This document shows, piece after piece, positions 32,258 through 49,721 of a stretch of 64,000 nucleotides of DNA (the first letter of the stretch is position 1; every line of letters begins with the position of its first letter). The notes below the pieces were generated by a model. The model did not search any database and had not been told where the DNA came from. It saw only the letters and a list, made by a program, of their open reading frames with translations. Source of the stretch: Myxococcaceae bacterium (GTDB lineage: Bacteria > Myxococcota_A > Polyangia > Polyangiales > Ga0077539). The position numbers were made by a program, and so were the translations under genes. The stretch spans positions 62,001 to 126,000 of the forward strand of contig SCUS01000092.1 of NCBI GenBank assembly GCA_004297725.1, written 5' to 3'.

Positions 32258-33669
32258 GCGCGCGTCGACGACACCCGCTGCGCCTCGCGGCGCTCGCGGC
32301 GGTGACCCTCGCGGGCCTCTCCGCCTTCGCGCCCCGGCGCGCGGAGGCGCAGGTGCTGCAGCGCTTCACCCTGCACGGCGAGCTCGGCGCCACGGCCATG
32401 CTGGCCGACCTCCAGCGCGACGAGCTGGGCTACGGCTTCGGCGCGCAGGGATCGCTCCGGCTGGGCTTCGCGCTCACCGGTCCGCTCTCGGTGCAGCTCT
32501 CCGGGGCTTACTGGCTCTTCCCCTCGGACCAGGGCTACGGCTTCGGGGCGCCGCTCACCCTCGGGCTCCGGGTCGACCCCTCGGTGGGCTCGCTGGGGCG
32601 CTTCTTCGTCGACGCCAACGCGGGCGCCGTGTTCACCGGCGAGAAGACCCGCTTCGGCTTCGACGTGGGCGCGGGCTTCGAGTTCGCGCTCAACCGCGCC
32701 ATCGGCGTCGGTCCGATGCTCCGCTACGGGCACATCGTCGCGGACGGCGAGAGCGACAACCCCACCGACGCGCAGTACCTCTCCTTCGGGCTCTCGGTGA
32801 GCCTGCGCCTCCCGCCGGAGGAGCCCGTGGTGGCGCCTCCGCCGCCTCCGCCGCCGCCTCCGCCTCCGCCTCCGCCTCCGCCCGATCGGGACGGGGACGG
32901 CGTGCTCGACGGGGACGACGCGTGCCCGACGGAGGTTCCGGGCGAGCACCCTGACCCGCGGCGCGCGGGCTGCCCCGCGGCGGACAGCGACGGCGACGGG
33001 GTCTTCGACCACGAGGACGCCTGCGCCACCGTGGCAGCGGGCGCGACGCCGGACCCCGACCGCCGCGGCTGCCCCGACGGCGACGACGACAACGACTCGG
33101 TGCGCAACCACGCCGACCAGTGCCCGCAGGAGCCGCAGGGCCCCATGCCCGACCCCACGCGCGCGGGATGCCCCGGCGCGGACCGCGACAACGACGCGGT
33201 GCCCGACACCACCGACGCGTGCCCCGACCGGCCCGGAGCGCCCAACCCCAACCCCCGGCAGAACGGCTGCCCCGGGCTCGTGCTGGTCACCGGCGGGGTC
33301 ATCCGCATCAACCGCCCGGTGTTCTTCGCCAACAACAGCGACCAGATCCTGCCGAGGAGCACGGCCATCCTCCAGGCGGTGGCCGACACCCTGCGGCTCG
33401 CGCCGCAGATTCGCCGGGTGCGCGTCGAGGGGCACACGGACAACACCGGCCCGGCGGCGCACAACACGGAGCTCTCGCAGCGCCGCGCGCAGAGCGTCGT
33501 CACCTGGCTCACGGGCCACGGCATCGAGCCCGCCCGGCTGGAGGCGCAGGGCCTCGGCCCGACGCGCCCGCTGCGGCCCAACATCACCCTGGCCAACAGG
33601 GCGATGAACCGTCGGGTGGAGTTCCACATCACCGACCCCGCTCCCCCCGCGACGGCGCCCCGCCGGTAG
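32254..33669 (+). CDS. OmpA-family outer-membrane protein with TSP3 repeats
   Basis: 471 residues from ATG 32254, overlapping the upstream stop. The signal peptide ends in RRAEAQ. An eight-strand-type beta barrel (about 30-185) is followed by a run of 17 prolines, then four thrombospondin type-3 calcium repeats (DRDGDGVLDGDDACP and similar). The C-terminal OmpA domain (about 345-465) has the peptidoglycan-binding motif VEGHTDNTGPAAHNTELSQRRAQSV written across residues that include the conserved Asp and Arg. It anchors the outer membrane to the wall. Coupling with the 22-repeat lipoprotein suggests a two-part surface structure. Confidence 0.92.
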
Positions 33670-33672
33670 CGC

Positions 33673-33690
33673 CCCCCGTCGGCGCGGGGG
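33673..33690 (+). terminator. Hairpin after the OmpA gene
   Basis: CCCCCG-tcggcg-CGGGGG, a 6-bp stem 4 nt past the OmpA stop, followed by tataggctctctc instead of a clean T-run. A weak intrinsic terminator separating the surface-protein operon from the exonuclease gene. Confidence 0.35.
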
Positions 33691-33714
33691 TATAGGCTCT
33701 CTCCCCCCGCCCCG

Positions 33715-35052
33715 ATGGACCTCCAACGCAAGCTCTCCCGCCTCGCTGCCCGACGCGCCCCCGCGGCGGAGCCCGCTGCCCCGGAGCCCCCTGCCCCAGC
33801 GCCCCTGGCCCCGGCTGCGCCGCCGCCCGGGGAGTCGGTCTTCGAGGCCCTGCGTGCGCAGCTCCAGCGTCGGAGGGGCCGCCTCGCCCGGGCCTCCGTG
33901 GGGGCCGACGTGGCCCTCTTCCACGACGACGCCCCGTGGCCCTTCGCGCCCACGGACTCCGAGCACGGCACCCTCCACCGCTCCCGCACCCGCCTCGATC
34001 CCGCGGCGAAGCACGGCGCCGTCCCGGTGCAGCGCGCGCTCGCGGCCCGCGGTCCGGCGCTCTCGACGCTGGCCCTCGACCCAGGCCTCGCGGAGCTCGA
34101 CGTCGGCCGCGCGCTCTTCCTCGACACCGAGACCACCGGCCTCTCGGGCGGGACCGGCACCCTCGCCTTCCTGGTGGGCCTCGCGTACTTCGAGGACGAC
34201 TCCCTGGTGGTGGAGCAGCTCTTCGTGCACGAGCCCGACGCGGAGGCCGCGCTGCTCGCTCGCGTCGCCGCGCTCATCGCCGGGGCCTCGGCGCTCATCA
34301 CCTTCAACGGCAAGAGCTTCGACCTGCCGCTGCTGCGCTCTCGCTTCGTGCTCTCCCGCATCGCTCCCCCGGCGCTGCCGCCGCACCTCGACCTGCTCCA
34401 CGTCGCCCGGCGCATCTACGGCGCCCGGGTCGACCGCTGCTCGCTCACGGGCCTGGAGCGCGACGTGCTGCGCTTCGAGCGCCTCGACGACGTGGCCGGC
34501 GAGGAGATTCCCGAGCGCTACCGCCGCTACCTCCGCGAGGGCGACCGCGCGGGCATCGTCCCCGTGGTGCGCCACAACCTCTGGGACCTCGTGGCCCTCG
34601 CGGCCCTCACCGGCGAGCTCTCGGCCCGCGTGGCGCGCTCCCCCTCGGAGGGGCGCTTCGAGGCCGACGACCACGTGGGGCTCGCGCGCACCTCACTCCG
34701 CGCGGGCGACCACGAGGGCGCGCTCGCCCACGCGGGGGACGCGCTCTCTCACGGCCAGGGCGACGCCTCTCGCGAGGCGCACCTCATCGCGGCGAGGGCG
34801 CACCAGAAGACCGGCGACGCGCTGGGCAGGTGCGGCAGGCTGCTCGCGGCGCTGGCCCACGCGCCGGAGGACGCGGCCATCCACCTGGAGCTGGCGCGCT
34901 GCTATGAGCGCGACATGGATGATCCGCACCGGGCGCTGGAGCACGCGCAGCAGGCCCACGGGGCGGAGGCTCCGTCGACGCTGGCGAAGCGGATCCAGCG
35001 GCTGACGAAGCGGTGCCAGCAGGGGGTTCAGCTCCGGCTGCCGGGGTTCTGA
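33715..35052 (+). CDS. YprB-like RNase H-fold exonuclease with TPR tail
   Basis: 445 residues. After a Pro/Ala-rich N-terminus, residues about 125-310 form an RNase H-like exonuclease domain. It has FLDTETTGLSGG (DxE), ITFNGKSFDLPLL and HNLWDLVALAAL (the HNxxD-type C-terminal acidic site), as in YprB/DnaQ-like proteins. The last 130 residues are helical TPR-like repeats. A DNA or RNA 3'-5' exonuclease is expected from the motifs; the substrate is unknown. The last 25 bp overlap the 3' end of the convergent histidine-kinase gene. Confidence 0.82.
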   Translation: MDLQRKLSRLAARRAPAAEPAAPEPPAPAPLAPAAPPPGESVFEALRAQLQRRRGRLARASVGADVALFHDDAPWPFAPTDSEHGTLHRSRTRLDPAAKHGAVPVQRALAARGPALSTLALDPGLAELDVGRALFLDTETTGLSGGTGTLAFLVGLAYFEDDSLVVEQLFVHEPDAEAALLARVAALIAGASALITFNGKSFDLPLLRSRFVLSRIAPPALPPHLDLLHVARRIYGARVDRCSLTGLERDVLRFERLDDVAGEEIPERYRRYLREGDRAGIVPVVRHNLWDLVALAALTGELSARVARSPSEGRFEADDHVGLARTSLRAGDHEGALAHAGDALSHGQGDASREAHLIAARAHQKTGDALGRCGRLLAALAHAPEDAAIHLELARCYERDMDDPHRALEHAQQAHGAEAPSTLAKRIQRLTKRCQQGVQLRLPGF

Positions 35053-36590
35053 AGCACCTCGCGCACGCGCCGGGTGAGGAGGTCGACGGTGATGGGCTTC
35101 TCGATATAGGCGAGGCCCGCCTCGAGGATGCCGTGCTCGACGATCGCCTCGTCGGTGTAGCCCGACATGAACAGCACCGGCAGGCCCGGCCTCGTCGCGC
35201 GCAGCCGGTCGGCGAGCTGCGGGCCCGTCATGCGCGGCAGCACGACGTCCGTCAGCAGCATGTCGATCGCCGGCTCGTAGCCCTCGGCCACGCGCAGCGC
35301 CTCGGCCGCGCTGGCGGCCTCCAGCACCTCGTAGCCCGCGCGCCGCAGCACGTTGCGCGTGCTGGCGCGCACGTACTCGTCATCCTCGACGAGGAGGATG
35401 GTCCCGGTGGCGAGCGCGCCCGTCGGCTCGGCGGCGAGCTTCGAGGGCGCGGGCTGCGCGTCGTCCCCGCCGCGGGCGTGAGGGAGGTAGACCTTGAAGG
35501 TCGTGCCGACCCCGGGCTCGCTGTAGACCCAGACGTGGCCGCCGCTCTGCTGCACGATGCCGAAGACGGTCGCGAGCCCGAGGCCCGTCCCGTGGCCCGG
35601 GGCCTTGGTGGTGAAGAAGGGCTCGAAGATGTGCGCCTGGGTCGCCCGGTCCATGCCCGTGCCGGTGTCGGTGACGACGAGCTTCACATAGAGCCCCGGG
35701 GTCACCCCGAGGTGCTGCCGCGCGTACTCCTCGTCGAGCTCCACGTCGCCGGTCTGGATCGTCAGCTTGCCCCCGCGCGGCATCGCGTCGCGGGCGTTGA
35801 CGACGAGGTTCATCAGCACCTGCTCGAGCTGCCCCGCGTCGGCCTTCACCCGCCCGAGATGCGCGCCGGCCAGCACGGCCACCTCGACCCCGGGGCCCAG
35901 CAGCCGGGCGATCATCCGGTGCATCGACCCGACGAGCTGGTTGAGGTCGACCACCGCCGGCTGCACCACGCGGTGCCGGCTGAAGGTCAGCAGCTGCCGG
36001 GTGAGCTCCGCGGCCCGCAGCCCGGCCCGCTGGATCTCGTGCAGGTCGGGGTGATGGGGGTGCTCCTTCGGGAGGTTGGAGAGCATCAGCCCCGTGTAGC
36101 TGAGCACCACCGAGAGCAGGTTGTTGAAGTCGTGCGCGACGCCGCCCGCGAGGCGCCCCACGGCCTCCATCTTCTGCGCGTGCCGCAGCTGCTCCTCCGA
36201 GCGGGCGAGCGCCGCCTCGGAGCGCTTGCGCTCGGTGATGTCCATCGAGAGGACGCACACGCCGTTGACCACCGGCAGGAAGCGGAGCTCGAAGAAGCCG
36301 GTCGAGCCGTCGGGGAAGGTGAACTCGTTCTCCAGCCGCTCGTGGGTGCGCTCGAGCATGCAGCGCCGCAGGGTCGCGAACATCGGCGTCTCGTCGATGC
36401 CCGGGTAGCACTCCATCATGGTGCGCCCGAGCAGCGCCTCGCGCGCCCGCTGCCCGTGCTGCACCACCGCGTCGTTGACGTAGAGGTAGCGCCAGTCGAA
36501 GCCGATGACCTGGCAGCCCTCGAGCAGGCTGTCGACGACGTCTCGCGCGACGCGGTCGCCCGCCTCGCCTTCCTTGCTCCCATCAGGCAT
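35028..36590 (-). CDS. Hybrid histidine kinase (PAS-HisKA-HATPase-REC)
   Basis: 520 residues from ATG 36590; the frame is open to 37061, but that part overlaps the divergent gene. A PAS domain (about 25-130) is followed by HisKA with His153 in GVAHDFNNLLSVVLSYTG, an HATPase with N-box VVNARDA, DTGTGM and GHGTGLGLATV, and a C-terminal receiver with Asp448 in LLTDVVLP. No transmembrane helix, so it is a soluble cytoplasmic sensor; the PAS ligand is unknown. The HDFNN-type H-box is of the group common in myxobacterial orphan kinases. Divergent promoter shared with the gene at 36766. Confidence 0.92.
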   Translation of the reverse strand: MPDGSKEGEAGDRVARDVVDSLLEGCQVIGFDWRYLYVNDAVVQHGQRAREALLGRTMMECYPGIDETPMFATLRRCMLERTHERLENEFTFPDGSTGFFELRFLPVVNGVCVLSMDITERKRSEAALARSEEQLRHAQKMEAVGRLAGGVAHDFNNLLSVVLSYTGLMLSNLPKEHPHHPDLHEIQRAGLRAAELTRQLLTFSRHRVVQPAVVDLNQLVGSMHRMIARLLGPGVEVAVLAGAHLGRVKADAGQLEQVLMNLVVNARDAMPRGGKLTIQTGDVELDEEYARQHLGVTPGLYVKLVVTDTGTGMDRATQAHIFEPFFTTKAPGHGTGLGLATVFGIVQQSGGHVWVYSEPGVGTTFKVYLPHARGGDDAQPAPSKLAAEPTGALATGTILLVEDDEYVRASTRNVLRRAGYEVLEAASAAEALRVAEGYEPAIDMLLTDVVLPRMTGPQLADRLRATRPGLPVLFMSGYTDEAIVEHGILEAGLAYIEKPITVDLLTRRVREVLQNPGSRS

Positions 36591-36623
36591 CGGTCGCCGA
36601 TACCACGCCTCTTCCGGGACTTC

Positions 36624-36652
36624 CGTCAAGCGTCCAGGTCGATCGCTTGACG
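36624..36652. promoter_or_regulatory. Back-to-back TTGACG promoters forming an inverted repeat
   Basis: CGTCAAGCG (36624-36632) and CGCTTGACG (36644-36652) are perfect 9-bp arms 11 nt apart, between divergent genes. Each arm reads CGCTTGACG toward its own gene, fitting a -35 box. About 17-18 nt further out come TGGTAT (minus) and GTGTAT (plus) as weak -10 boxes. Two divergent promoters explain the repeat at least as well as a single operator. Confidence 0.45.
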
Positions 36653-36765
36653 CCTCTCGCGAGGGCATGGTGTATCGACCTCGGTCCATCTTTCCATCCT
36701 TTGACGCGACCGATCGGGGCCCTCCCTCGCGTATGTTCCCTATGCTGCAGAGGCTCGTCGCCGTG

Positions 36766-38979
36766 ATGTCACACCCGGTCGGTTCGTCTGCCCTCCTTCG
36801 CACGGCGCTGGGGGTGGCCGCGGTCCTCTCGATCGCGTGCAGCGACCCGCCGGAGGTGCTCGTCCCCGACGCGCAGACCGACGACGCCTCCCCGATGGAC
36901 GCCGTCCTCGTCGACGCCCCCGCGGACGACGCCTCCTCCGACCGCGAGGACGCCCGGCGGCCACGCGACTCCGACGGCCGGTGCGCCACCAGCGACGACT
37001 GCGTCGACCTGCCGGGCACGCCCTCCTGCGACCTCGCCGCGGGCCGGTGCGTGCGCTGCACCGTGGCCGACGACCGCTGCCCGGCCGAGGAGCACTGCGA
37101 CGACGGCTCGCACCTGTGCGTGCCGGGCTGCCGCAGCGACGAGGGCTGCGGCGGCGGCGACGCCGGGCGCGCGCTCTACTGCAACGTGGCGACGCGCGCC
37201 TGCGTGGCGTGCCTGCGCGACGAGCACTGCGCCCGGGGCTACTGCGTGATGGGCGGCTGCGTGCCGTGGTGCGAGCCCGACCGCGGCTGCGGCCCGAGCC
37301 AGACCTGCTGCACCCGCACCTGCGCCGACCTGATGACCAACCCGATGCACTGCGGCGCCTGCGGGGCCGCGTGCCCGGCCGGCCCGCGCGCGACGCCGAC
37401 CTGCACCGGCGGCGTCTGCGGGCGGCGCTGCGAGGCCGACTTCGCCGACTGCAACCTCGACGCGACGGACGGCTGCGAGGTCGACACGCGCTCCTCGACG
37501 AGCCACTGCGGGGCGTGCGGCAACACGTGCCCCTCGGGCGCCAACGCGTCGCCGACGTGCGCCGCGGGGATGTGCGCGGTCACCTGCGCGGCGGCCTTCG
37601 CGGACTGCAACGCGCGCTCGGAGGACGGCTGCGAGGTCGACACGCGCGTCACCGCCGCCCACTGCGGCGCCTGCGGCGCGGCCTGCCCCGCCGTGGCCCA
37701 CGGCGCCCCGGTGTGCGCCCGCGGCACCTGCATGGCCGCGTGCGACGCGGGCTTCGCGGACTGCAACGGGCGCGTCGACGACGGCTGCGAGGTCGACACC
37801 CGCAGCTCCGCGAGCAACTGCGGACTCTGCGGCGCGGCCTGCCCGGCGCGCCCCAACGCGGCGGCGGCCTGCGCCGGCGCGAGCTGTCAGCTCGCCTGCA
37901 ACGCGGGCTTCGCGGACTGCAACGGGCGCGCGGACGACGGCTGCGAGGTCGACACCCGCAGCTCGACCAGCCACTGCGGCGCCTGCGGGGCGGCCTGCCC
38001 GGCGCGGCCCAACGCGGCGTCGAGCTGCGCCGGCGGGGTGTGTCAGGTCACCTGCAACGCGGGCTTCGCGAACTGCAACGTGCGCGCGGACGACGGCTGC
38101 GAGGTCGACACCCGCACCTCGAGGACCAACTGCGGGGCCTGCGGCGCGGTCTGCTCGGCGAGCGCCAACACCACCGCGGAGTGCACCGCGGGGGCGTGCG
38201 CGCGGGCCTGCGTCGCGCCCTTCCTCGACTGCAACGCGCGGACGAGCGACGGCTGCGAGGCGGACGCCGCGAGCGACGCCAGTCACTGCGGCGCCTGCGG
38301 GCGTGCGTGCGGGTTCCTGCAGGGGTGCGTCGCGAGCGACTGCAGCTACGTGGGCCTCGTCGGCTACTGGCCCTTCGACGGCAACGGCAGCGACCTCGTC
38401 GGCTCCCGCCCGCTGCGCATCATGGGAGGCGCCGGCTTCTCGGGCGGCGTCTTCGGCCAGGGCCTCAGCCTCCCGAACAACGCCAGCCACTACGCCGATC
38501 GCGCCACCAGCGACGCGGCCTTCGAGCTCGGGGCCGGCGATTTCACGCTGCAGCTCTGGGTGAACTTCAACGGCTCCACGGGCCAGCAGCTGCTCATCGA
38601 GCGCTGGGGTCCCATCGGGCCGGGGTGGACCTTCAGTCGCCTCGGCGACGGGTCGCTCCAGTGGTACGGCGCCCCGAGCGGCGTCTTGACCAGCGCGCCG
38701 CTCGCGATCGTCGACCGCGTCTGGCACCACCTGGTGGTGCGCCGACGGGGCAGCAGCTTCGCGCTCTTCTACGACGGCGCGACCGTCGCGTCGGCCACCA
38801 ACGGGGTCGCCCTGCCGGCGCTGTCCAACCCCATCATCGTCGGGCGGCGGTACACCAACATCAGCCCCGCTCCGCTCGATGGTCGCGTCGACGAGCTCGC
38901 GCTCTGGTCACGCGCCCTCACCGACGCCGAGATCGCCGGGATCTACAACGGCGGCACCGGGCGCCCGATCATCCCCTGA
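36766..38979 (+). CDS. Cys-rich repeat lipoprotein with LamG domain
   Basis: 737 residues from ATG 36766, chosen because a lipoprotein signal (VAAVLSIAC) follows; ATG 36733 and 36742 are in-frame alternatives. An acidic spacer is followed by a cysteine-rich region. Six repeats of about 52 residues then carry F-x-D-C-N-x-R-x-x-D-G-C-E-V-D-T-R-x-S-x-x-x-CGACG, a variant of the Stig1-like unit at 29258. The C-terminal 215 residues are a LamG/concanavalin-like lectin domain (GYWPFDGNGSD, FTLQLWVNF, WHHLVVRR, GRVDELALWSRAL). Predicted surface adhesin binding a glycan. Confidence 0.85.
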   Translation: MSHPVGSSALLRTALGVAAVLSIACSDPPEVLVPDAQTDDASPMDAVLVDAPADDASSDREDARRPRDSDGRCATSDDCVDLPGTPSCDLAAGRCVRCTVADDRCPAEEHCDDGSHLCVPGCRSDEGCGGGDAGRALYCNVATRACVACLRDEHCARGYCVMGGCVPWCEPDRGCGPSQTCCTRTCADLMTNPMHCGACGAACPAGPRATPTCTGGVCGRRCEADFADCNLDATDGCEVDTRSSTSHCGACGNTCPSGANASPTCAAGMCAVTCAAAFADCNARSEDGCEVDTRVTAAHCGACGAACPAVAHGAPVCARGTCMAACDAGFADCNGRVDDGCEVDTRSSASNCGLCGAACPARPNAAAACAGASCQLACNAGFADCNGRADDGCEVDTRSSTSHCGACGAACPARPNAASSCAGGVCQVTCNAGFANCNVRADDGCEVDTRTSRTNCGACGAVCSASANTTAECTAGACARACVAPFLDCNARTSDGCEADAASDASHCGACGRACGFLQGCVASDCSYVGLVGYWPFDGNGSDLVGSRPLRIMGGAGFSGGVFGQGLSLPNNASHYADRATSDAAFELGAGDFTLQLWVNFNGSTGQQLLIERWGPIGPGWTFSRLGDGSLQWYGAPSGVLTSAPLAIVDRVWHHLVVRRRGSSFALFYDGATVASATNGVALPALSNPIIVGRRYTNISPAPLDGRVDELALWSRALTDAEIAGIYNGGTGRPIIP

Positions 38980-38997
38980 GACCCGCGGCCGCGTCGC

Positions 38998-39485
38998 TCA
39001 GCTCGGATCGCGGCCCGCCGTCGCCTCGTGGAGGGTCGCCACGCGCTGCCGCAGGTCTGCGACCTCGGCGCGCAGGCGCTCGTTCTCGATGAGCTTCTCG
39101 ACGATGCGGTCGTACTCGTCGGCGGCCTCGCGCACGGCCGACTCCAGCTCCTCGGGCTCCCAGGGCTTCCGGAGGAAGCCGAAGATGTGCCCCCGATTGA
39201 CCGCCGCGATGATGGAGTCGGAGTCCGAGTATCCCGTGAAGAGCATGCGCACCGCCTGCGGGAAGCGCGAGCGAACGCTCTCCAGCAGCTGCACCCCCGT
39301 CACCTGCGGCATGCGCTGGTCGGTCATCACGATGTGCACCTCGTGCTCGGTCATGACGCGCGTCCCCTCGTCGGCGCTGTGGGCGGTGAGCACCCTGAAA
39401 TCGAGCCGGAGCAGGTCGCGCACGGCCTCGCAGATGTTGGGCTCGTCGTCGACCACGAGGAGGCAGTGCCTCGGCGGTGAGGAGG

Positions 39486-39489
<4 letters not shown>
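38998..39489 (-). CDS. Response regulator with receiver and coiled-coil tail
   Basis: 163 residues. The receiver domain has DDE near the N-terminus, phospho-acceptor Asp57 (VMTDQRMPQVTG), and FTGYSD and FLRKPWEPEEL (Thr/Ser and Lys switch residues). A C-terminal helix (ENERLRAEVADLRQRVATLHE) looks like a coiled coil instead of a DNA-binding domain. The KPW motif is common in receivers linked to HD-GYP or PAS output. Its ATG overlaps the stop of the kinase gene (ATGA at 39486-39489), so they are a coupled two-component pair. Confidence 0.92.
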
Positions 39490-41303
<1,814 letters not shown>

Positions 41304-41484
41304 CGCGAGGTCCTCCGTCTCTGGAGAGTAGGCCTCGCCGGGGGCACACCGCAAATCACCGAAGATGCCTGCGCGCGGAGCCTGCGCGTGGGTGCGTCCT
41401 GCGAGGCCTTCACCGATCGCGACGCCGCCATGCGAAGCGACTCGAACATTGACGGGATGTCTCCAGCGTGTTCGGCTGCTGACC

Positions 41485-47144
<5,660 letters not shown>

Positions 47145-47148
<4 letters not shown>

Positions 47149-48338
47149 AGATCCTACTGGTCGACGACGAGGTCTTCGCGCTCGCGCTGATGACCGAGCA
47201 GCTGGAGTCCCTCGGGCTCGCCGACGTGCTGCCGATGGAGCGCGCGACGGAGGCCGTGGCGCTGCTGGAGGCCGTGGGCCACGGCGTCGACGTGGTGCTG
47301 CTCGACCTGCAGATGCCCGACATGGACGGCATCGAGGTGGTGCGCCACCTGGCCCGACTGCGCTTCGCCGGGAGCATCCTGTTCGTGAGCGGCGAGGACG
47401 AGCGAATCCTCGAGGCCGCGGAGCATCTGGCGCGGGCGCACAAGCTCGACGTGCTCGGCGCGCTGACCAAGCCGGTGACCCTGGAGGCGCTGAGGTCGCG
47501 GCTGTCGGCGCCGCACGCCGCGGCCCGCCCGGCCCAAGTCGAGCGGAGCTACGGGGCCGAGGAGCTCCGCGCGGCGATCGCCGGGGCGGAGCTGGTGTGC
47601 CACTTCCAGCCGCAGGTCTCGCTCCGGAGCGGCGAGCTGGTGGGGGTCGAGTGCCTGGTCCGGTGGCAGCACCCGAGGGACGGGCTCGTGTACCCCGATG
47701 CCTTCATCGGGGTGGCGGAGGAGGCGGGGCTCATCGACGACCTGACGGACGCGGTGTTCATCGAGGCGCTGCGCCACGCGAGGCGCTGGGAGGACTCCGG
47801 GCTGGCGCTCCGGCTGTCGGTGAACGTCTCCATGGACAACCTGAGCTGCCTCGACTTTCCCGACCGCGTCGCCCGCCAGCTGCTCTCCTCCGGGGTGGCG
47901 GCGCGCTCGCTGGTGCTGGAGGTCACCGAGAGCCGCTTCATGAAGAACCCGCTCGCGGCCATCGACATCCTGGCGCGGCTGCGGCTCAAGCACGTGGGGC
48001 TGAGCATCGACGATTTCGGCACCGGCCACTCGTCGATGATCCAGCTCCGGGACATCCCCTTCGATGAGCTCAAGGTCGACCGCGGCTTCGTCAACGGGGC
48101 GACGAGCAGCGCGTCGTGCCTGGCCATCGTGGAGGCGAGCCTCTCGATCGTGCGGCAGCTGAAGCTCCGCAGCGTCGCGGAGGGCGTGGAGACGGAGTCG
48201 GAGTGGCGCCTGCTGCGCGGCCTCGGGTGCGACGTCGCGCAGGGATATTTCATCGCGCGCCCGATGCCCGCCGAGGCGCTACCCGCGTGGGCGCAGGAGT
48301 GGGGCCGTCACGCGCCGGAGCTCGTGTCGGCCGGGTAG
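47145..48338 (+). CDS. Receiver-EAL c-di-GMP phosphodiesterase
   Basis: 397 residues overlapping the stop of the giant kinase by 4 bp. Receiver with Asp54 (VVLLDLQMPDMDG) and TKPVT switch Lys; EAL domain from about residue 140. The signature is ECL instead of EAL (VECLVRW), keeping the metal-binding Glu. The other active residues are present: SVNVSM, VLEVTES, SIDDFGTGHSS, LKVDRGFV, VAEGVETE and AQGYFIARP. Phosphorylation by the upstream relay probably controls hydrolysis of c-di-GMP. This is the clearest signal-to-output pair in the window. Confidence 0.93.
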
Positions 48339-48357
48339 CGGAGCGCCGCGTCGGGGA

Positions 48358-49626
48358 TCAGAAGCCCGACGGGATGATCACGGACGAGAGGGGCGTGCGG
48401 TCGGCGCTGGCCTCGGTCCAGCGGATGGGACCGTTGAGGTACGAGGTGTAGAGGTCGTGGTAGCCGCCGAAGGCGCCGCCGAGGGGGCCCTGCGAGGTGC
48501 CCCAGGAGTTCTTGATGCGCAGGAAGACCATCTCGCCGTACTGCTCCGCGAGGCGCATGTCGGCGGCCGAGGCCATCTGGCCCGCGAGCAGCCGGCGCTC
48601 GGGCTGGCCGGGCTGGCGCACGACGACCTCGTAGTCCTCGGTGGTCACGAGGTGACCGCCCTGGCGGCCGGGGCCGCTCGCGGCGCGGAGGGTCTCGAGC
48701 TCGAAGGCGCCCGTCGATCCGCTGCGGGCGTTGAAGTCGACGAGCCACGAGACCAGCACGGGCTGCGCGGCGTTGAGGGCGCGCATCACCCGGCGCTGCA
48801 CCGCGACGCGCGACGAGGCCGTGCCGGGGTACGACACGCTCCGCCAGGCGTAGCGCCCGCCGGGGATCACGTCGGAGAGGTAGCCGTCCCAGCTCGTGGG
48901 CGCACCGGTCGAGCTGCGCGCCACCGAGGTGCGGATCGGGAAGCTGGTGGCCTTGCGCATCCACGTCGCGGGGGTGACGGTGGTGGTGCCGAGGGTGCGC
49001 CGCGCCGAGATGCCGTACACCCGGCGCACCTCCGCGCGCACGTCGTCGTTGATGCGCCAGGCGTCGAAGAGCACGTTGAGCACGATCTGCGGGTCGCGCC
49101 GCGCCGTCGCGGAGGCGAGGCGCCCCTCCCCGTTGAGCTCGGCGTTGATCGCCGCGAGGGCCTCGGACTGCCGCGTCGAGCGGGCGCTGGTGGCCTCCTC
49201 GGGGATGAACTCGGCCTCCATCACCACGCCGCGGTCGCGGAGGATGGTCATGGCGGAGTCCCACCAGCCGCCGGTCGAGACCTCGCTGCGCATCGTGGTG
49301 GCGTTGGTGGTCACGCCGGTGCCGGTGATCTTGCGGTGCCAGTCCCAGAAGGTGATCCACGACTCGGAGACGTTCACCGACTGGCCCGTGCGGGCGCGGT
49401 GCAGCGACTCGAGCCAGCCGGTGGACGCGTACGACCAGCAGTTGCCGATCGACTGGTTGCGCACGTCGGTGTGGCTGACGTCGGTGACAGGCTCGACGAG
49501 GTCGGAGATGCCGTCGGCGTCCTCCCCGATCGCGGCGTCATCCGCGCACGACGCCGTGGCGAGGCCCATCGAGAGGCAGGCGGCGAGCCACCAGGAACGG
49601 CGAAGACCTGAAGAGATGGCGCTCAT
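48358..49626 (-). CDS. Papain-like cysteine protease lipoprotein (C1 family)
   Basis: 422 residues, signal peptide probably of lipoprotein type (LATASC). The catalytic site is visible: oxyanion Gln and Cys63 in VRNQSIGNCWSYASTGW, His in GGHLVTTEDYEV, and Asn in RIKNSWGTSQG. This is the C1A/bleomycin-hydrolase-like arrangement. There is no long propeptide: Cys63 lies only about 35 residues after the lipid-attachment Cys. Envelope or surface protease. Convergent with the receiver-EAL gene (19 bp between stops) and divergent from the radical-SAM gene. Confidence 0.87.
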   Translation of the reverse strand: MSAISSGLRRSWWLAACLSMGLATASCADDAAIGEDADGISDLVEPVTDVSHTDVRNQSIGNCWSYASTGWLESLHRARTGQSVNVSESWITFWDWHRKITGTGVTTNATTMRSEVSTGGWWDSAMTILRDRGVVMEAEFIPEEATSARSTRQSEALAAINAELNGEGRLASATARRDPQIVLNVLFDAWRINDDVRAEVRRVYGISARRTLGTTTVTPATWMRKATSFPIRTSVARSSTGAPTSWDGYLSDVIPGGRYAWRSVSYPGTASSRVAVQRRVMRALNAAQPVLVSWLVDFNARSGSTGAFELETLRAASGPGRQGGHLVTTEDYEVVVRQPGQPERRLLAGQMASAADMRLAEQYGEMVFLRIKNSWGTSQGPLGGAFGGYHDLYTSYLNGPIRWTEASADRTPLSSVIIPSGF

Positions 49627-49721
49627 GAGCGCGAATGGATACGCCTCTTCGGGGCCGTTGGGAATGACCGCCCCCCCGGCGAAGGGGGGTCTGGCCGCGA
49701 CTTTGCGTAGGCGCCCCGATC

